Shown in pieces: positions 42,913-51,096 of a stretch of DNA of 56,078 nucleotides. The DNA is from RGIG3009 sp964390295 (GTDB lineage: Bacteria; Bacillota; Clostridia; Oscillospirales; Acutalibacteraceae). The stretch is taken from assembly GCA_964390295.1 (NCBI GenBank), contig CAYMHR010000006.1:1-56078 (forward strand), written 5' to 3'. A model generated the notes under the pieces. That model was not told where the DNA came from. It searched no databases and saw only the letters and a list, made by a program, of their open reading frames with translations. Position numbers and translations under genes: made by a program. Each line of letters starts with the position of its first letter. The stretch's first letter is position 1.

Positions 42913-43347
42913 TTAGAGGGATTGCAACAGCTGGTGGCACCCTTCTTCGATGTCCCGAAAGGCGGTCTCAAAATCGCCGGAATACCAAGGGTCGGCAACG
43001 TCGCGGTCGGGCAATAGTCGATATAACTTGTGCCGGGGATCGCCGCCAAGCCTCGCTAACGCATGTTTCAGATTGTATTCTTTCATGCCAATCAGTCGGT
43101 CGTATTGCTCGTAATCCGTTGCGGAAAGCTGTACGGCGCGATGATCTGGGCAGGGAATCCCATGAGCAATCAGTACTCGCCGTGCCGCCGGATAGACGTT
43201 GTGTCCCAGTTCCTCAGCGCTGGTTGCGGCAGAGGCAACGGTAAAATCCGCTTGCCGTCCGGCATGCTTTGCCATCTCAACAAAAATAGCCTCTGCCATG
43301 GGCGAGCGACAAATATTGCCGTGGCAAAAGAACAACAGCCGTGTCAT
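42913..43347 (-). CDS. Low-molecular-weight protein-tyrosine phosphatase, 144 aa
   Basis: The active-site loop is CHGNICRSP (C-x5-R-S; residues 8-16), with Cys 8 as nucleophile and Arg 14 binding phosphate. The general-acid loop is VADPWYSGDF near 119, with the DPWY Asp. Cytosolic, normal length. Members dephosphorylate tyrosine or sometimes arginine in proteins. The start overlaps the PAP2 gene stop by 4 bases, which suggests translational coupling. It is the second gene on the minus strand. Confidence 0.94.
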   Translation of the reverse strand: MTRLLFFCHGNICRSPMAEAIFVEMAKHAGRQADFTVASAATSAEELGHNVYPAARRVLIAHGIPCPDHRAVQLSATDYEQYDRLIGMKEYNLKHALARLGGDPRHKLYRLLPDRDVADPWYSGDFETAFRDIEEGCHQLLQSL

Positions 43348-44267
43348 GTTGTCTCCTTACGGCCGAGCCCGGAGAAAAAGCGGAACGTCAGCGGCCATAC
43401 ACACGCCGCAAACAACACCATGACGAGGTATTCGATTACCTTACCGAAGGGAGCGTAGGGAAGGGTATCGCACACCAAGCCGGCCAATTCTTTGACGCCA
43501 AAGGTCAGAGCCAATCCGACGACCAACTTGATTAGCTGTGCCCACCATACGGCGCGGGTCTCGAATCGAATAAAGCGCTGATCCACCTCAAACGCTACTA
43601 CAAAGCCGATGGCAACACCGGCAATTTTGTAAGCGTTTTTCAAACCGCTGTACAGCCGTTCTGCGTCTGCGTCGGCAGGAAATGGAAAATACTCCATGAA
43701 AAACACCTGTGCCACCGACCATACAGCCAAGATAATCAGCAGAAGCCGCACCCGATTTGGGTGGGTGTCGGCATGGCGAAAGATCGGGTATAGCAAAAAC
43801 ACCAGCACTGTGCCGACGCCAAACGATACCAATACATCAGCCGGCGTATGAACGCCGAGATACATTCTTGAAAAAGCAATTAGCACCGCCAGCGTCCAAC
43901 AGGCGATCGTCAACCACCACTTGCGGCACCAGCGCGCGATTGAGCCAAAGGTTCCGACAGCGTTTTGCGTATGTCCGCTGGGAAACGAGTAGCCGGTTGC
44001 TTGGGCTTTGGCGGCTTCAACCGCTTGAAAAGAAGGATCGCGCACCCAAGGACGTTCAATACGGAACAGGACCTTGAGCAGTTGATTGATTTGTGTTCCA
44101 ATGAACCCAACCGACAACATATAGTAGCCCTGGTATTTGTTGATACACCACAGCAACGTTACGGCGATACCAATGAACACAAGCTCCTCACCGATCGCCG
44201 TGATGTACAGCATGATTTGCTCCAACCATGGGACACGCAAACCTTCCAACACTCTTAAAAAATCCAT
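43344..44267 (-). CDS. PAP2-family membrane phosphatase, 307 aa
   Basis: The phosphatidic-acid phosphatase type 2 triad is complete: K-x6-R-P (KVLFRIERP), PSGH (SFPSGHTQN near 115) and SR-x5-H-x3-D (SRMYLGVHTPADV). About seven membrane segments are visible, more than a minimal PAP2 protein; the extra C-terminal segments are typical of a group in Clostridia. Likely acts on a lipid phosphate such as undecaprenyl pyrophosphate. The ATG at 44267 (MDFLRVLEGLR) has GAAAGGA at good distance, preferred over 44333. It is divergent from trkA with its own promoter. Confidence 0.87.
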   Translation of the reverse strand: MDFLRVLEGLRVPWLEQIMLYITAIGEELVFIGIAVTLLWCINKYQGYYMLSVGFIGTQINQLLKVLFRIERPWVRDPSFQAVEAAKAQATGYSFPSGHTQNAVGTFGSIARWCRKWWLTIACWTLAVLIAFSRMYLGVHTPADVLVSFGVGTVLVFLLYPIFRHADTHPNRVRLLLIILAVWSVAQVFFMEYFPFPADADAERLYSGLKNAYKIAGVAIGFVVAFEVDQRFIRFETRAVWWAQLIKLVVGLALTFGVKELAGLVCDTLPYAPFGKVIEYLVMVLFAACVWPLTFRFFSGLGRKETT

Positions 44268-44298
44268 TGCTTTCATCCTTTCGTGGTTTTCTGGTTTC

Positions 44299-44327
44299 AT
44301 TTTACACGAAAACTGAGGATTTTGCAA
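44299..44327 (-). promoter_or_regulatory. Promoter of the PAP2 and phosphatase genes
   Basis: On the minus strand TTGCAA (44327-44322), 17 nt, TAAAAT (44304-44299). It lies next to, but does not overlap, the trkA promoter. Confidence 0.7.
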
Positions 44328-44332
44328 TCCCA

Positions 44333-44361
44333 TTGACTATTTCGTAAAATTGTGCTATGAT
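44333..44361 (+). promoter_or_regulatory. Promoter of trkA-trkH
   Basis: TTGACT (44333-44338), 17 nt, TATGAT (44356-44361). GGGGGAG precedes the ATG at 44395. Confidence 0.8.
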
Positions 44362-44394
44362 ACCTACAAATTGTCGGATGTGGGGGAGTAGCAG

Positions 44395-45756
44395 ATGAAC
44401 ATCATCGTAGTAGGTTGCGGGAAAATCGGCACGACTATCATTGAAAGCTTGGCGGCCGAAGGGCACGACGTTACTGCCATCGATAACCTGTCGCCCGCGC
44501 TGACTGAAATTACCGATATATACGACGTGATGGGCGTTTGCGGCAACGGTGCAACGTGCGACGTGCTGGAGGAAGCCGGTGTGGCCACGTCTGATTTGGT
44601 CGTTGCCGTTACTGGGTCGGACGAAACGAATATGTTGTGTTGCTTTTTGGCGCGTGAAATGGGTGCCCAGCATACGATTGCCCGTATCCGCAACCCTGAA
44701 TATAACGACAATAGCCTTGGCTTTATGCGGAAGCATTTGCATTTATCGTTGGCAATTAACCCCGATCGAATGGCGGCACAGGAGTTGTTAAACCTGCTGA
44801 AGTTACCCTCTGCTGTAAAGGTAGATACCTTTTCTCATCGGAATTTTGAAATGATCGAGCTGCGTCTGCGCGAGAAGTCCGCTTTGACGGGAATGGCGTT
44901 GCACGAACTTCGAAGTAAATTCCACGCCGCTTTTCTGGTATGCGTGGTTCAACGCGGTAACGAGGCGTATATTCCCGACGGTAATTTCATCTTACAAAGT
45001 GGCGATAAAATCGGCATTACCGCTTCGCCGTCGGAGTTGCAAAAGCTTCTCCGCGAAATGGGCGTTTTACAAAAAGAGGCTCGCCGCGTTATGATTCTCG
45101 GTGGCAGCCGCACCGCATTTTATCTGGCACATTTGCTGGAAAACGGTGGAAATACGGTTACTCTGGTAGAAAAAGACCCGGCAATGGCACAAGAATTGAG
45201 CGATTTATTACCCAAAACAACCGTCGTTCGCGGCGATGGAACCCAGCAAGAATTGTTGTTGGAAGAGGACCTTACTTCGCAGGATGCACTGGTGGCACTA
45301 ACGGGCATCGACGAAGAAAATATTTTAATGTCTATTTTTGCCGCTTCGCTGAACGTGCCCAAGGTAATCGCCAAGGTCAACCGCGATGAACTGGCGGCAC
45401 TGGCAGAAAATCTGGGACTGGACAGCATCGTTTCACCGCGCAAAATTGTGTCTGACGTGGTGGTGCGCTATGCACGCGCATTGCAAAATTCTTTAGGTTG
45501 CAGCGTGGAAACGCTGTATCAGCTTATGGATGGCAAGGCGGAAGCGCTCGAATTTTCGGTTCGTAACGAGTCGGGCGTCGTTGGTATTCCGCTTAAAAAT
45601 CTGAAAACCAAGCCAAACACGCTGATCGCCGGTATTTTACGCGATCGTCAAACGATTATTCCTTCCGGTGACGACGCCATTGCGGAGGGTGATCACGTCA
45701 TCATTCTGGCCGCCAATCAGCGTGTGCGTGACTTGTCGGATATTTTGCAGAAGTAA
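44395..45756 (+). CDS. trkA: Trk potassium transport NAD-binding regulator TrkA, 453 aa
   Basis: Two RCK-N/RCK-C halves are seen. Each Rossmann fold begins with a G-x-G-x-x-G-like loop: NIIVVGCGKIGTTI at residue 1 and VMILGGSRTAFYLA near 227. Each is followed by an RCK-C domain. TrkA sits on the cytoplasmic face and gates TrkH in response to nucleotides. Full length of about 450 residues matches the two-repeat form. trkH starts 15 nt downstream in the same transcript. Confidence 0.95.
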   Translation: MNIIVVGCGKIGTTIIESLAAEGHDVTAIDNLSPALTEITDIYDVMGVCGNGATCDVLEEAGVATSDLVVAVTGSDETNMLCCFLAREMGAQHTIARIRNPEYNDNSLGFMRKHLHLSLAINPDRMAAQELLNLLKLPSAVKVDTFSHRNFEMIELRLREKSALTGMALHELRSKFHAAFLVCVVQRGNEAYIPDGNFILQSGDKIGITASPSELQKLLREMGVLQKEARRVMILGGSRTAFYLAHLLENGGNTVTLVEKDPAMAQELSDLLPKTTVVRGDGTQQELLLEEDLTSQDALVALTGIDEENILMSIFAASLNVPKVIAKVNRDELAALAENLGLDSIVSPRKIVSDVVVRYARALQNSLGCSVETLYQLMDGKAEALEFSVRNESGVVGIPLKNLKTKPNTLIAGILRDRQTIIPSGDDAIAEGDHVIILAANQRVRDLSDILQK

Positions 45757-45771
45757 GAGGGGCGCAGTGGT

Positions 45772-47217
45772 ATGAATCGTCGGGTGATCCTGCATACGGC
45801 AGGACGGATTATCCAACTGGAAGCAGTACTGTTATTGTTGCCGCTGGTCGTTTCCGTTATTTATAGCGAATGGCGCAGCCTGTTTGCTTTTGCGATCACG
45901 GCGGCAGTGGCCGGCATTTTCGGCACGGTGCTAATCCTTTCCAATCAGCGCGGTGATCGTCGCATTTTTGCGCACGGCGGCTTGGTCAGTGTGGCGCTGT
46001 CTTGGGTATTGCTGTCGTTGGTAGGCGCGTTGCCGTTCGTAATCGGCGGTGCGATCCCGTCTTACGTAGATGCCCTTTTTGAAACGGTTAGCGGACTGAC
46101 CACGACCGGAGCCTCTATTTTGAGCGACCCGGCGTTGCTGGATCATAGCATGCTGTTTTGGCGTAGCTTCACGCACTGGATCGGCGGCATGGGGGTCATT
46201 GTGTTGATGATGGCAATTTTGCCGGCGGAATCGGGACGCTCCATTCACATTTTGCGGGCAGAGATGCCCGGTCCCGTTGTCGGCAAGCTTGTGCCTCGTC
46301 TGCGTGATACCGCTAAAATTTTGTACCTAATCTACATCGTCATGACGCTTGTACATATCGTCTTGCTGGCGTGTGGTGATATGACCCTGTTTGACAGTAT
46401 TCTGCACGCATTCGGCTCTGCCGGTACCGGTGGCTTTGGCATTCGCGCCAGTAGCGTGGGGGAGTATAGCGCTTATTCGCAATGGGTCATTGCGGTATTC
46501 ATGTTGCTGTTTGGTGTCAACTTCAATTTGTATCAGTTGATTCTGATGCGCCGTGCACACAATGCTTTGCGCAGTAGCGAGCTGTGGTGCTATTTAACTA
46601 TTATCGCTGTATCGGTGGTCGCCATTACCATTTCCATTCTGCCGCAATACACCCTTTCCGAAGCCATTCGAAACGCCTTTTTCCAGGTGGTTTCCATCAT
46701 TACCACGACCGGCTATTCTACCGCCGATTTTAACGTCTGGCCGGGACTATCTAAAGCAATTCTTCTGTTACTTATGTTTATCGGAGGATGTGCCGGTTCT
46801 ACCGCCGGCGGCCTCAAGATTTCGCGCGTCATGTTACTGTTCAAAACCGCCCAACGCGACTTTAAGCGTATGATCCACCCGCGTTCGGTCAGTAGTGTGC
46901 ACTTGGAAGGAAAACGCGTAGACGATGCAACCTTGAACGGCGTTAGTGCCTATTTTGTGTTGTATATCGTCTGTATTGCCTTGGTGTTTCTTTTCTTGTC
47001 ATTTGAGCCGTTTAGCATAGAAACCAACGCTTCGGCTGCCATTTCCTGCTTTAACAACATCGGGCCCGGCTTTGATGCCGTTGGTCCGGCGGCAAGCTTC
47101 GCCTGTTACAGTGCTCCGTCCAAGCTGGTGCTGTCGTTGGCTATGCTGTTTGGACGCTTGGAAATCTACCCGTTGCTGGTACTGTTTGCACCGTCTACCT
47201 GGTCAAAAAAGCGATAA
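45772..47217 (+). CDS. trkH: Trk potassium channel-transporter TrkH, 481 aa
   Basis: Membrane subunit of the Trk K+ uptake system. Four pore loops with the filter-type TTGAS..., SAGTGGFGI, TTTGYST and NIGPGFD patterns are visible, in order, around residues 113, 219, 305 and 423. About ten to twelve membrane helices are present. FTHWIGGMGVIVLMMAI near 136-152 is also conserved. It follows trkA directly. No terminator was found between its stop and the sigma-factor promoter at 47353. Confidence 0.95.
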   Translation: MNRRVILHTAGRIIQLEAVLLLLPLVVSVIYSEWRSLFAFAITAAVAGIFGTVLILSNQRGDRRIFAHGGLVSVALSWVLLSLVGALPFVIGGAIPSYVDALFETVSGLTTTGASILSDPALLDHSMLFWRSFTHWIGGMGVIVLMMAILPAESGRSIHILRAEMPGPVVGKLVPRLRDTAKILYLIYIVMTLVHIVLLACGDMTLFDSILHAFGSAGTGGFGIRASSVGEYSAYSQWVIAVFMLLFGVNFNLYQLILMRRAHNALRSSELWCYLTIIAVSVVAITISILPQYTLSEAIRNAFFQVVSIITTTGYSTADFNVWPGLSKAILLLLMFIGGCAGSTAGGLKISRVMLLFKTAQRDFKRMIHPRSVSSVHLEGKRVDDATLNGVSAYFVLYIVCIALVFLFLSFEPFSIETNASAAISCFNNIGPGFDAVGPAASFACYSAPSKLVLSLAMLFGRLEIYPLLVLFAPSTWSKKR

Positions 47218-47352
47218 TCCCATCCATCTCAGGAATCGTTTTGAACATACTGTCTAGGAATGGAATATTGTGTCGATTTATGGAAAATTGCAAAATCTTC
47301 CACACCTGTTCACGCATTTTTCAACACTTCGGATATTTTTTTGAAAAAAGTG

Positions 47353-47381
47353 TTGACTTTTTCATCGCATCACGATATACT
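47353..47381 (+). promoter_or_regulatory. Promoter of the SigH-like gene
   Basis: TTGACT (47353-47358), 17 nt, TATACT (47376-47381). The remaining 47218-47352 sequence is AT-rich and shows no gene. Confidence 0.8.
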
Positions 47382-47426
47382 ACACTTATATACAAAAGTT
47401 TTTGTCTTTGCGCGAGGTGAGATCGG

Positions 47427-48011
47427 GTGCTTTCTGCATCAGCAGGTTCTTCGTTGGTAAGCTTTAGCGACGATCAGCTGGTCACTTTGGCGCGAGAGAA
47501 AAACGAAGAGGCTTTTGCCTGCTTGTTATCGCGTTATTCGGCTGTATTGCACCGCCTGTCGGTGCAATACAGCGGTACTTCCTCACTGGAAGCCGAGGAT
47601 TTAGCACAAGAAGGCATGCTCGGTTTGCTTTCCGCTGTGCAAACTTATTTTCCGGGAGGTAACGCCGCTTTCGGTACGTTTGCGTGCATCTGTATGCGTA
47701 ACCGGATGCTGACTGCGGTGCGTCAGGCACAGGGGACACCCTTGTTGTTGGACGATCCGGACAAGCCTCCGATCTCCGAAGCTGTTGTAGCGGCCGATGA
47801 TCCCGGCGTCTTGCTGGTGCGGCGTGAAGAACTGGAAGCTTTACGCACTCATCTTCGAACGGCGCTGACAGATTTGGAGTATCGAGTGCTTATTCGGTAT
47901 TTAGGCTCCTATTCGTATGAAGAGATTGCACAATCGTTGCACGTCAGTCGCAAAACCGTCGATAACGCATTGCAACGCTTGCGCCGAAAATTATCCATCT
48001 CTTTTGCGTAA
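47427..48011 (+). CDS. SigH-like RNA polymerase sigma factor, 194 aa
   Basis: Sigma-70 family with regions 2 and 4. Region 2 includes SSLEAEDLAQEGMLGLLSAVQTY (about 52-74, core-binding and -10 recognition part) and FGTFACICMRNRM. Region 4 is LTDLEYRVLIRYLGSYSYEEIAQSLHVSRKTVDNALQRLRRKL (about 148-190), with the last helix like that of sporulation factor SigH. Region 3 is absent, as usual. SigH acts at the entry to sporulation in Clostridia and Bacilli. The GTG at 47427 is preceded by GAGGTGAG. No anti-sigma gene is beside it. Confidence 0.87.
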   Translation: MLSASAGSSLVSFSDDQLVTLAREKNEEAFACLLSRYSAVLHRLSVQYSGTSSLEAEDLAQEGMLGLLSAVQTYFPGGNAAFGTFACICMRNRMLTAVRQAQGTPLLLDDPDKPPISEAVVAADDPGVLLVRREELEALRTHLRTALTDLEYRVLIRYLGSYSYEEIAQSLHVSRKTVDNALQRLRRKLSISFA

Positions 48012-48144
48012 TCTTGGTGGTAAACGGTATCTGCCGTTTCACAAATAATTTGCCCGAACAGCTGTATGAGAAGCGCGGCTTGCTAAGTGGTGTCTGTCTT
48101 AATGCGTCGCAGGGCAAACAATTTATCAAAGCGAGGTAAAATAT

Positions 48145-48423
48145 ATGTACGAAGACAAGACCCTGGTATGCAAGGAATGCGGCAACGAATTTGTGTTCAC
48201 CGCCGGTGAGCAGGAGTTCTATGCAGAAAAAGGCTTTGTGAACGAGCCTCAGCGTTGCAAAGCTTGCCGCGATGCGCGCAAGAATGCTGCGAGACCTGAG
48301 CGCGAGATGCACGTGGCCATTTGTGCCAACTGCGGCAAAGAGGCGAAGGTACCTTTTAAGCCCCGTGAGGATCGTCCGGTGTATTGCAGCGAGTGTTTCG
48401 CCAGCATGAGAGGCGAAAACTAA
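48145..48423 (+). CDS. Zinc-ribbon protein with two CxxC pairs and a second ribbon, 92 aa
   Basis: Cys pairs occur as CKEC (residues 9-12), CKAC (38-41), CANC (60-63) and CSEC (81-84), so two zinc sites are likely. The first part, LVCKECGNEFVFTAGEQEFY, matches the CxxC-x17-CxxC zinc-ribbon family of unknown function; the second, AICANCGKEAKVPFKPREDRPVYCSECF, is a related ribbon. No membrane segment. GCGAGG lies before the ATG. It is downstream of the SigH-like gene after a leader of 133 nt with no gene. It may bind RNA or DNA; its role is unknown. Confidence 0.85.
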   Translation: MYEDKTLVCKECGNEFVFTAGEQEFYAEKGFVNEPQRCKACRDARKNAARPEREMHVAICANCGKEAKVPFKPREDRPVYCSECFASMRGEN

Positions 48424-48436
48424 TCCGGTTTTCCGA

Positions 48437-48467
48437 AGCCGCCCTAAACGGGCGGCTTTCTTTTTTT
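48437..48467 (+). terminator. Rho-independent terminator
   Basis: GCCGCCC and GGGCGGC around TAAAC, followed by TTTCTTTTTTT. It ends the SigH-like / zinc-ribbon transcript. Confidence 0.92.
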
Positions 48468-48473
48468 GCAGAA

Positions 48474-48508
48474 AACGACGACGTATGCACAAAGCATACG
48501 TCGTCGTT
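48474..48508. repeat. Second perfect 15-bp hairpin after the terminator
   Basis: AACGACGACGTATGC (48474-48488) and GCATACGTCGTCGTT (48494-48508) with a five-base loop. On the minus strand TTTTC follows, so it could end a minus-strand transcript. It lies 7 nt past the previous terminator and may also be a binding site for the gene at 48561. Confidence 0.65.
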
Positions 48509-48560
48509 GTATAGACCGTCTGCCGGTGGGTCACACTGTTACCGAAACGGGGGAAGCCGT

Positions 48561-48962
48561 ATGAAGGGTACCGTGTATCAGGAAACGTGCTTGTTTGCGA
48601 TTGGTGGTTTGGCATATAATCTCATCGAAATCGTTTGGCGTGGCTATAGCCATTGGTCTATGTTTTTTCTGGGAGGTGCCTGTTTTCACGCAATCGGAAA
48701 AATCGGAAGCCGCTTGTGGCATCGTGGTATTCTGACGGTGGGGCTGGTGTGCTCTGTCGCAATCACCGTCATGGAGTTTTTCAGCGGTTGCCTGTTAAAC
48801 CGCTGTATGAAGCTGAACGTATGGGATTACAGCGACCGTTTTGGAAACGTGGGTGGGCAGGTTTGCTTGCTTTACAGCGCACTTTGGAGCGTAATCAGTG
48901 TGATTGCCGTGCCGCTGTACGGTGTTTGCCGACGGTGGCTGACGAAGGACAGCAGTCGTTAA
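48561..48962 (+). CDS. CmpB-like putative ABC-transporter type IV membrane protein, 133 aa
   Basis: About four membrane segments. The conserved segment FAIGGLAYNLIEIVWRGYSHWSMFFLGGACF near residues 12-43 is typical of the CmpB-like 'putative ABC transporter permease' family (PF06541-like), which has no proven transport role. A further TVMEFFSGCLLNRCMKLNVWDYSDRFGNVGGQVCL region is also conserved. GGGGGAAG before the ATG at 48561 decides the start; the open frame begins earlier. Its last 68 bases overlap the end of nth on the other strand. Confidence 0.75.
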   Translation: MKGTVYQETCLFAIGGLAYNLIEIVWRGYSHWSMFFLGGACFHAIGKIGSRLWHRGILTVGLVCSVAITVMEFFSGCLLNRCMKLNVWDYSDRFGNVGGQVCLLYSALWSVISVIAVPLYGVCRRWLTKDSSR

Positions 48963-49563
48963 ACGGGCAATCGTCACAGCGTGGTGAGCGTGCAGTACAG
49001 ACATCTCTGCCGAACAAAACCAACCGATGACAAAAGTCGTTGCTTTCTTCGGGAGGTAGCAAAGCACGTAATTGATCTTCTACACGCCGCGGATTGGTTC
49101 CCTGCGATAATCCGAGACGATTGGTAATACGAATACAATGCGTATCGGTGACAACTGCACCGGGCATACCGTACACGTCCCCGCAAATCAGATTCGCGGT
49201 TTTTCTGCCGATACCAGGTAGTGCCGTCAGTTCTGTCATGGTGGAGGGCACGTTCCCGTTATGAAGGTCACACAATCGGCGCGCCATAGATACCAGATTG
49301 CGTGCTTTGGTTTTGTACAATCCACAGGAACGGATATACGGCTCAACTACCTCCGGCTCGACTTCTGCCAACGCCTGTGCCGTTGGAAAACGCTCGAACA
49401 AAACCGGCGTCACCAGATTTACGCGTGCATCAGTACACTGCGCCGACAGTCGTGTGGCTACCAATAACTGAAAAGCATTGTCGGCATTGAGAGAGCATCG
49501 AGCATCCGGATAACGTTCTTTTAAGCGTGCTACCGCCAATCGAGCCAGCTCTGTCGTTTTCAT
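48895..49563 (-). CDS. nth: Endonuclease III, 222 aa
   Basis: DNA glycosylase/AP lyase for oxidised pyrimidines. The helix-hairpin-helix LPGIGRKTANLICG (near 113-126) has the catalytic Lys, and VVTDTHCIRITNRLG the catalytic Asp. A 4Fe-4S cluster site is C-x6-C-x2-C-x5-C near the end (CTARSPRCDDCPFNDCC). Length is typical. The last 68 bases overlap the CmpB-like gene on the other strand. A promoter is present at 49615-49586. Confidence 0.95.
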   Translation of the reverse strand: MKTTELARLAVARLKERYPDARCSLNADNAFQLLVATRLSAQCTDARVNLVTPVLFERFPTAQALAEVEPEVVEPYIRSCGLYKTKARNLVSMARRLCDLHNGNVPSTMTELTALPGIGRKTANLICGDVYGMPGAVVTDTHCIRITNRLGLSQGTNPRRVEDQLRALLPPEESNDFCHRLVLFGRDVCTARSPRCDDCPFNDCCPSSATVGKHRTAARQSH

Positions 49564-49585
49564 AGACTGTCACATCCTTTGGTTC

Positions 49586-49615
49586 AGTGTATCATGCCGA
49601 CCGCGTGCCTGTCAA
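49586..49615 (-). promoter_or_regulatory. Promoter of nth
   Basis: On the minus strand TTGACA (49615-49610), 18 nt, TACACT (49591-49586). Confidence 0.6.
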
Positions 49616-49637
49616 TGAAGAAAATTGAGAAAGAGGC

Positions 49638-49666
49638 TTGCATAATCGGCGAAAAAATTGTATGAT
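49638..49666 (+). promoter_or_regulatory. Promoter of rarA
   Basis: TTGCAT (49638-49643), 17 nt, TATGAT (49661-49666). The ATG of rarA is at 49696. Confidence 0.75.
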
Positions 49667-49695
49667 AGTGACATCCAGTCTAAGGTGGTGAATAC

Positions 49696-50961
49696 ATGGC
49701 TCCGTTAGCTGACCGGATGCGACCGCAAGCATTAGAGGAAATCGTAGGGCAGAGGCATTTGCTGGCGCCCGGAAAAGCGTTGCGCACCATTATAGAATCC
49801 GGCAATATCCCCAATTTGATTTTTTACGGACCTCCCGGCGTTGGAAAAACGACGTTGGCGAGCATCATTGCCGCACGCACGTCGATGCGATTGCATCGAC
49901 TGAACGGTACCACGGCATCTACGGCCGATATTCGCGCCGTGGTAGAGGAAGTAGATACGCTGGCAGGCGCCAACGGGATTCTTCTGTATTTAGACGAAAT
50001 CCAATATTTTAATAAGAAACAGCAACAGACCCTGTTGGAGTATATTGAAAGCGGGAAAATCACGCTGATCGCTTCCACGACGGAAAATCCCTATTTTTAC
50101 GTATACAGCGCTATTTTAAGTCGCTCCACTGTGTTTGAATTTAAGTTGGTTCAGCCCGTGGAGGTCGAACAAGCAATTCGGCGTGCTTTTGATTATCTGG
50201 AGCAGGAACAGCAACGAAAAATTGCGGTGGAGGACGGCGTAATTGCATGCATCGCGACGGCCTGCGGCGGCGACGTTCGCAAGTCGCTGAACGCCGTGGA
50301 GCTGTGCGTGCTGGCAACGCAACCGGACGATGACGACATACAACATGTTTCGTTAGAGACGGCCGCCGAGCTTTCGCAAAAAAGCGCCATGCGCTATGAT
50401 CGTGACGGTGACGAACATTATGATTTGTTATCGGCTTTTCAAAAATCAATGCGTGGTTCCGATCCAGATGCCGCAATTTACTATTTGGCGCGGTTATTGG
50501 CTGCCGGCGATTTGCCGTCAGCGTGCCGCCGTCTGTTGGTTTGTGCCGCTGAGGACGTCGGTCTGGCCTATCCTATGATTTTGCCCATTGTGAAAGCGGC
50601 TGTGGACAGTGCCTTGCAAGTCGGCTTGCCGGAGGCACGGCTACCGTTAGCAGATGCCGTTATTTTGGTAGCAACGGCTCCAAAATCCAATTCCGGTCAC
50701 AACGCCATCGTCAATGCCATGGCAGACGTGGAAGCCGGCTATACCGCGCCGCCGCCTCGCCATCTGCAAAACAAGCACTACGACGGTGCGGACGCCGCGG
50801 TGAAAGGACAATTCTATCAGTATCCACACGAGTTCCCAAACCATTGGGTTTCCCAGCAGTATCTCCCCGATGATATTCGTGATCGTGTGTACTATCAAGC
50901 GGGCGATAATAAGTCGGAGCGTGCTTTTGCAGAGTATTGGAAAACCATCAAGAAAAAATAG
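49696..50961 (+). CDS. rarA: Replication-associated recombination protein RarA (MgsA), 421 aa
   Basis: AAA+ ATPase that acts at stalled replication forks. LADRMRPQALEEIVGQRHLL at the N-terminus, Walker A YGPPGVGKTTLA (near 50-61), Walker B ILLYLDEIQYFNKKQQ (near 95-110) and sensor ASTTENP are clear. The C-terminal tetramerisation region includes LLVCAAEDVGLAYP and LPLADAVILVATAPKSNS, typical of the family, and LQNKHYDGADAAVKGQFYQYP. Length is normal. It is single-gene, ended by the hairpin at 51030-51070. Confidence 0.95.
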   Translation: MAPLADRMRPQALEEIVGQRHLLAPGKALRTIIESGNIPNLIFYGPPGVGKTTLASIIAARTSMRLHRLNGTTASTADIRAVVEEVDTLAGANGILLYLDEIQYFNKKQQQTLLEYIESGKITLIASTTENPYFYVYSAILSRSTVFEFKLVQPVEVEQAIRRAFDYLEQEQQRKIAVEDGVIACIATACGGDVRKSLNAVELCVLATQPDDDDIQHVSLETAAELSQKSAMRYDRDGDEHYDLLSAFQKSMRGSDPDAAIYYLARLLAAGDLPSACRRLLVCAAEDVGLAYPMILPIVKAAVDSALQVGLPEARLPLADAVILVATAPKSNSGHNAIVNAMADVEAGYTAPPPRHLQNKHYDGADAAVKGQFYQYPHEFPNHWVSQQYLPDDIRDRVYYQAGDNKSERAFAEYWKTIKKK

Positions 50962-51029
50962 ACGCAGAGGAAGAAAATCTGCGGTTTTTCCTTGCAAGCC
51001 CATGAAATTCTTGCGATTTTCGACAATAA

Positions 51030-51070
51030 TCAAGGTATTTTCTGATTTTTCGGAAAATACCTTGACTTTT
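51030..51070 (+). terminator. Terminator of rarA overlapping the pot promoter
   Basis: TCAAGGTATTTTC (51030-51042) and GAAAATACCTTGA (51053-51065) form a perfect 13-bp stem followed by CTTTTT. The last bases of the right arm are part of the -35 box TTGACT of the pot operon. Confidence 0.85.
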
Positions 51071-51090
51071 TCCGGTAAAACATATATAGT
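51062..51090 (+). promoter_or_regulatory. Promoter of the potABCD operon
   Basis: TTGACT (51062-51067), 17 nt, TATAGT (51085-51090). Transcription should begin near 51097, giving a leader of about 210 nt before potA. Confidence 0.8.
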
Positions 51091-51096
51091 GTTGTA

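Noticed and set aside
48474..48508. CRISPR-like or phage attachment repeat
   Set aside because: It is one isolated hairpin with no further copies and is better explained as a terminator-type or binding-site hairpin.
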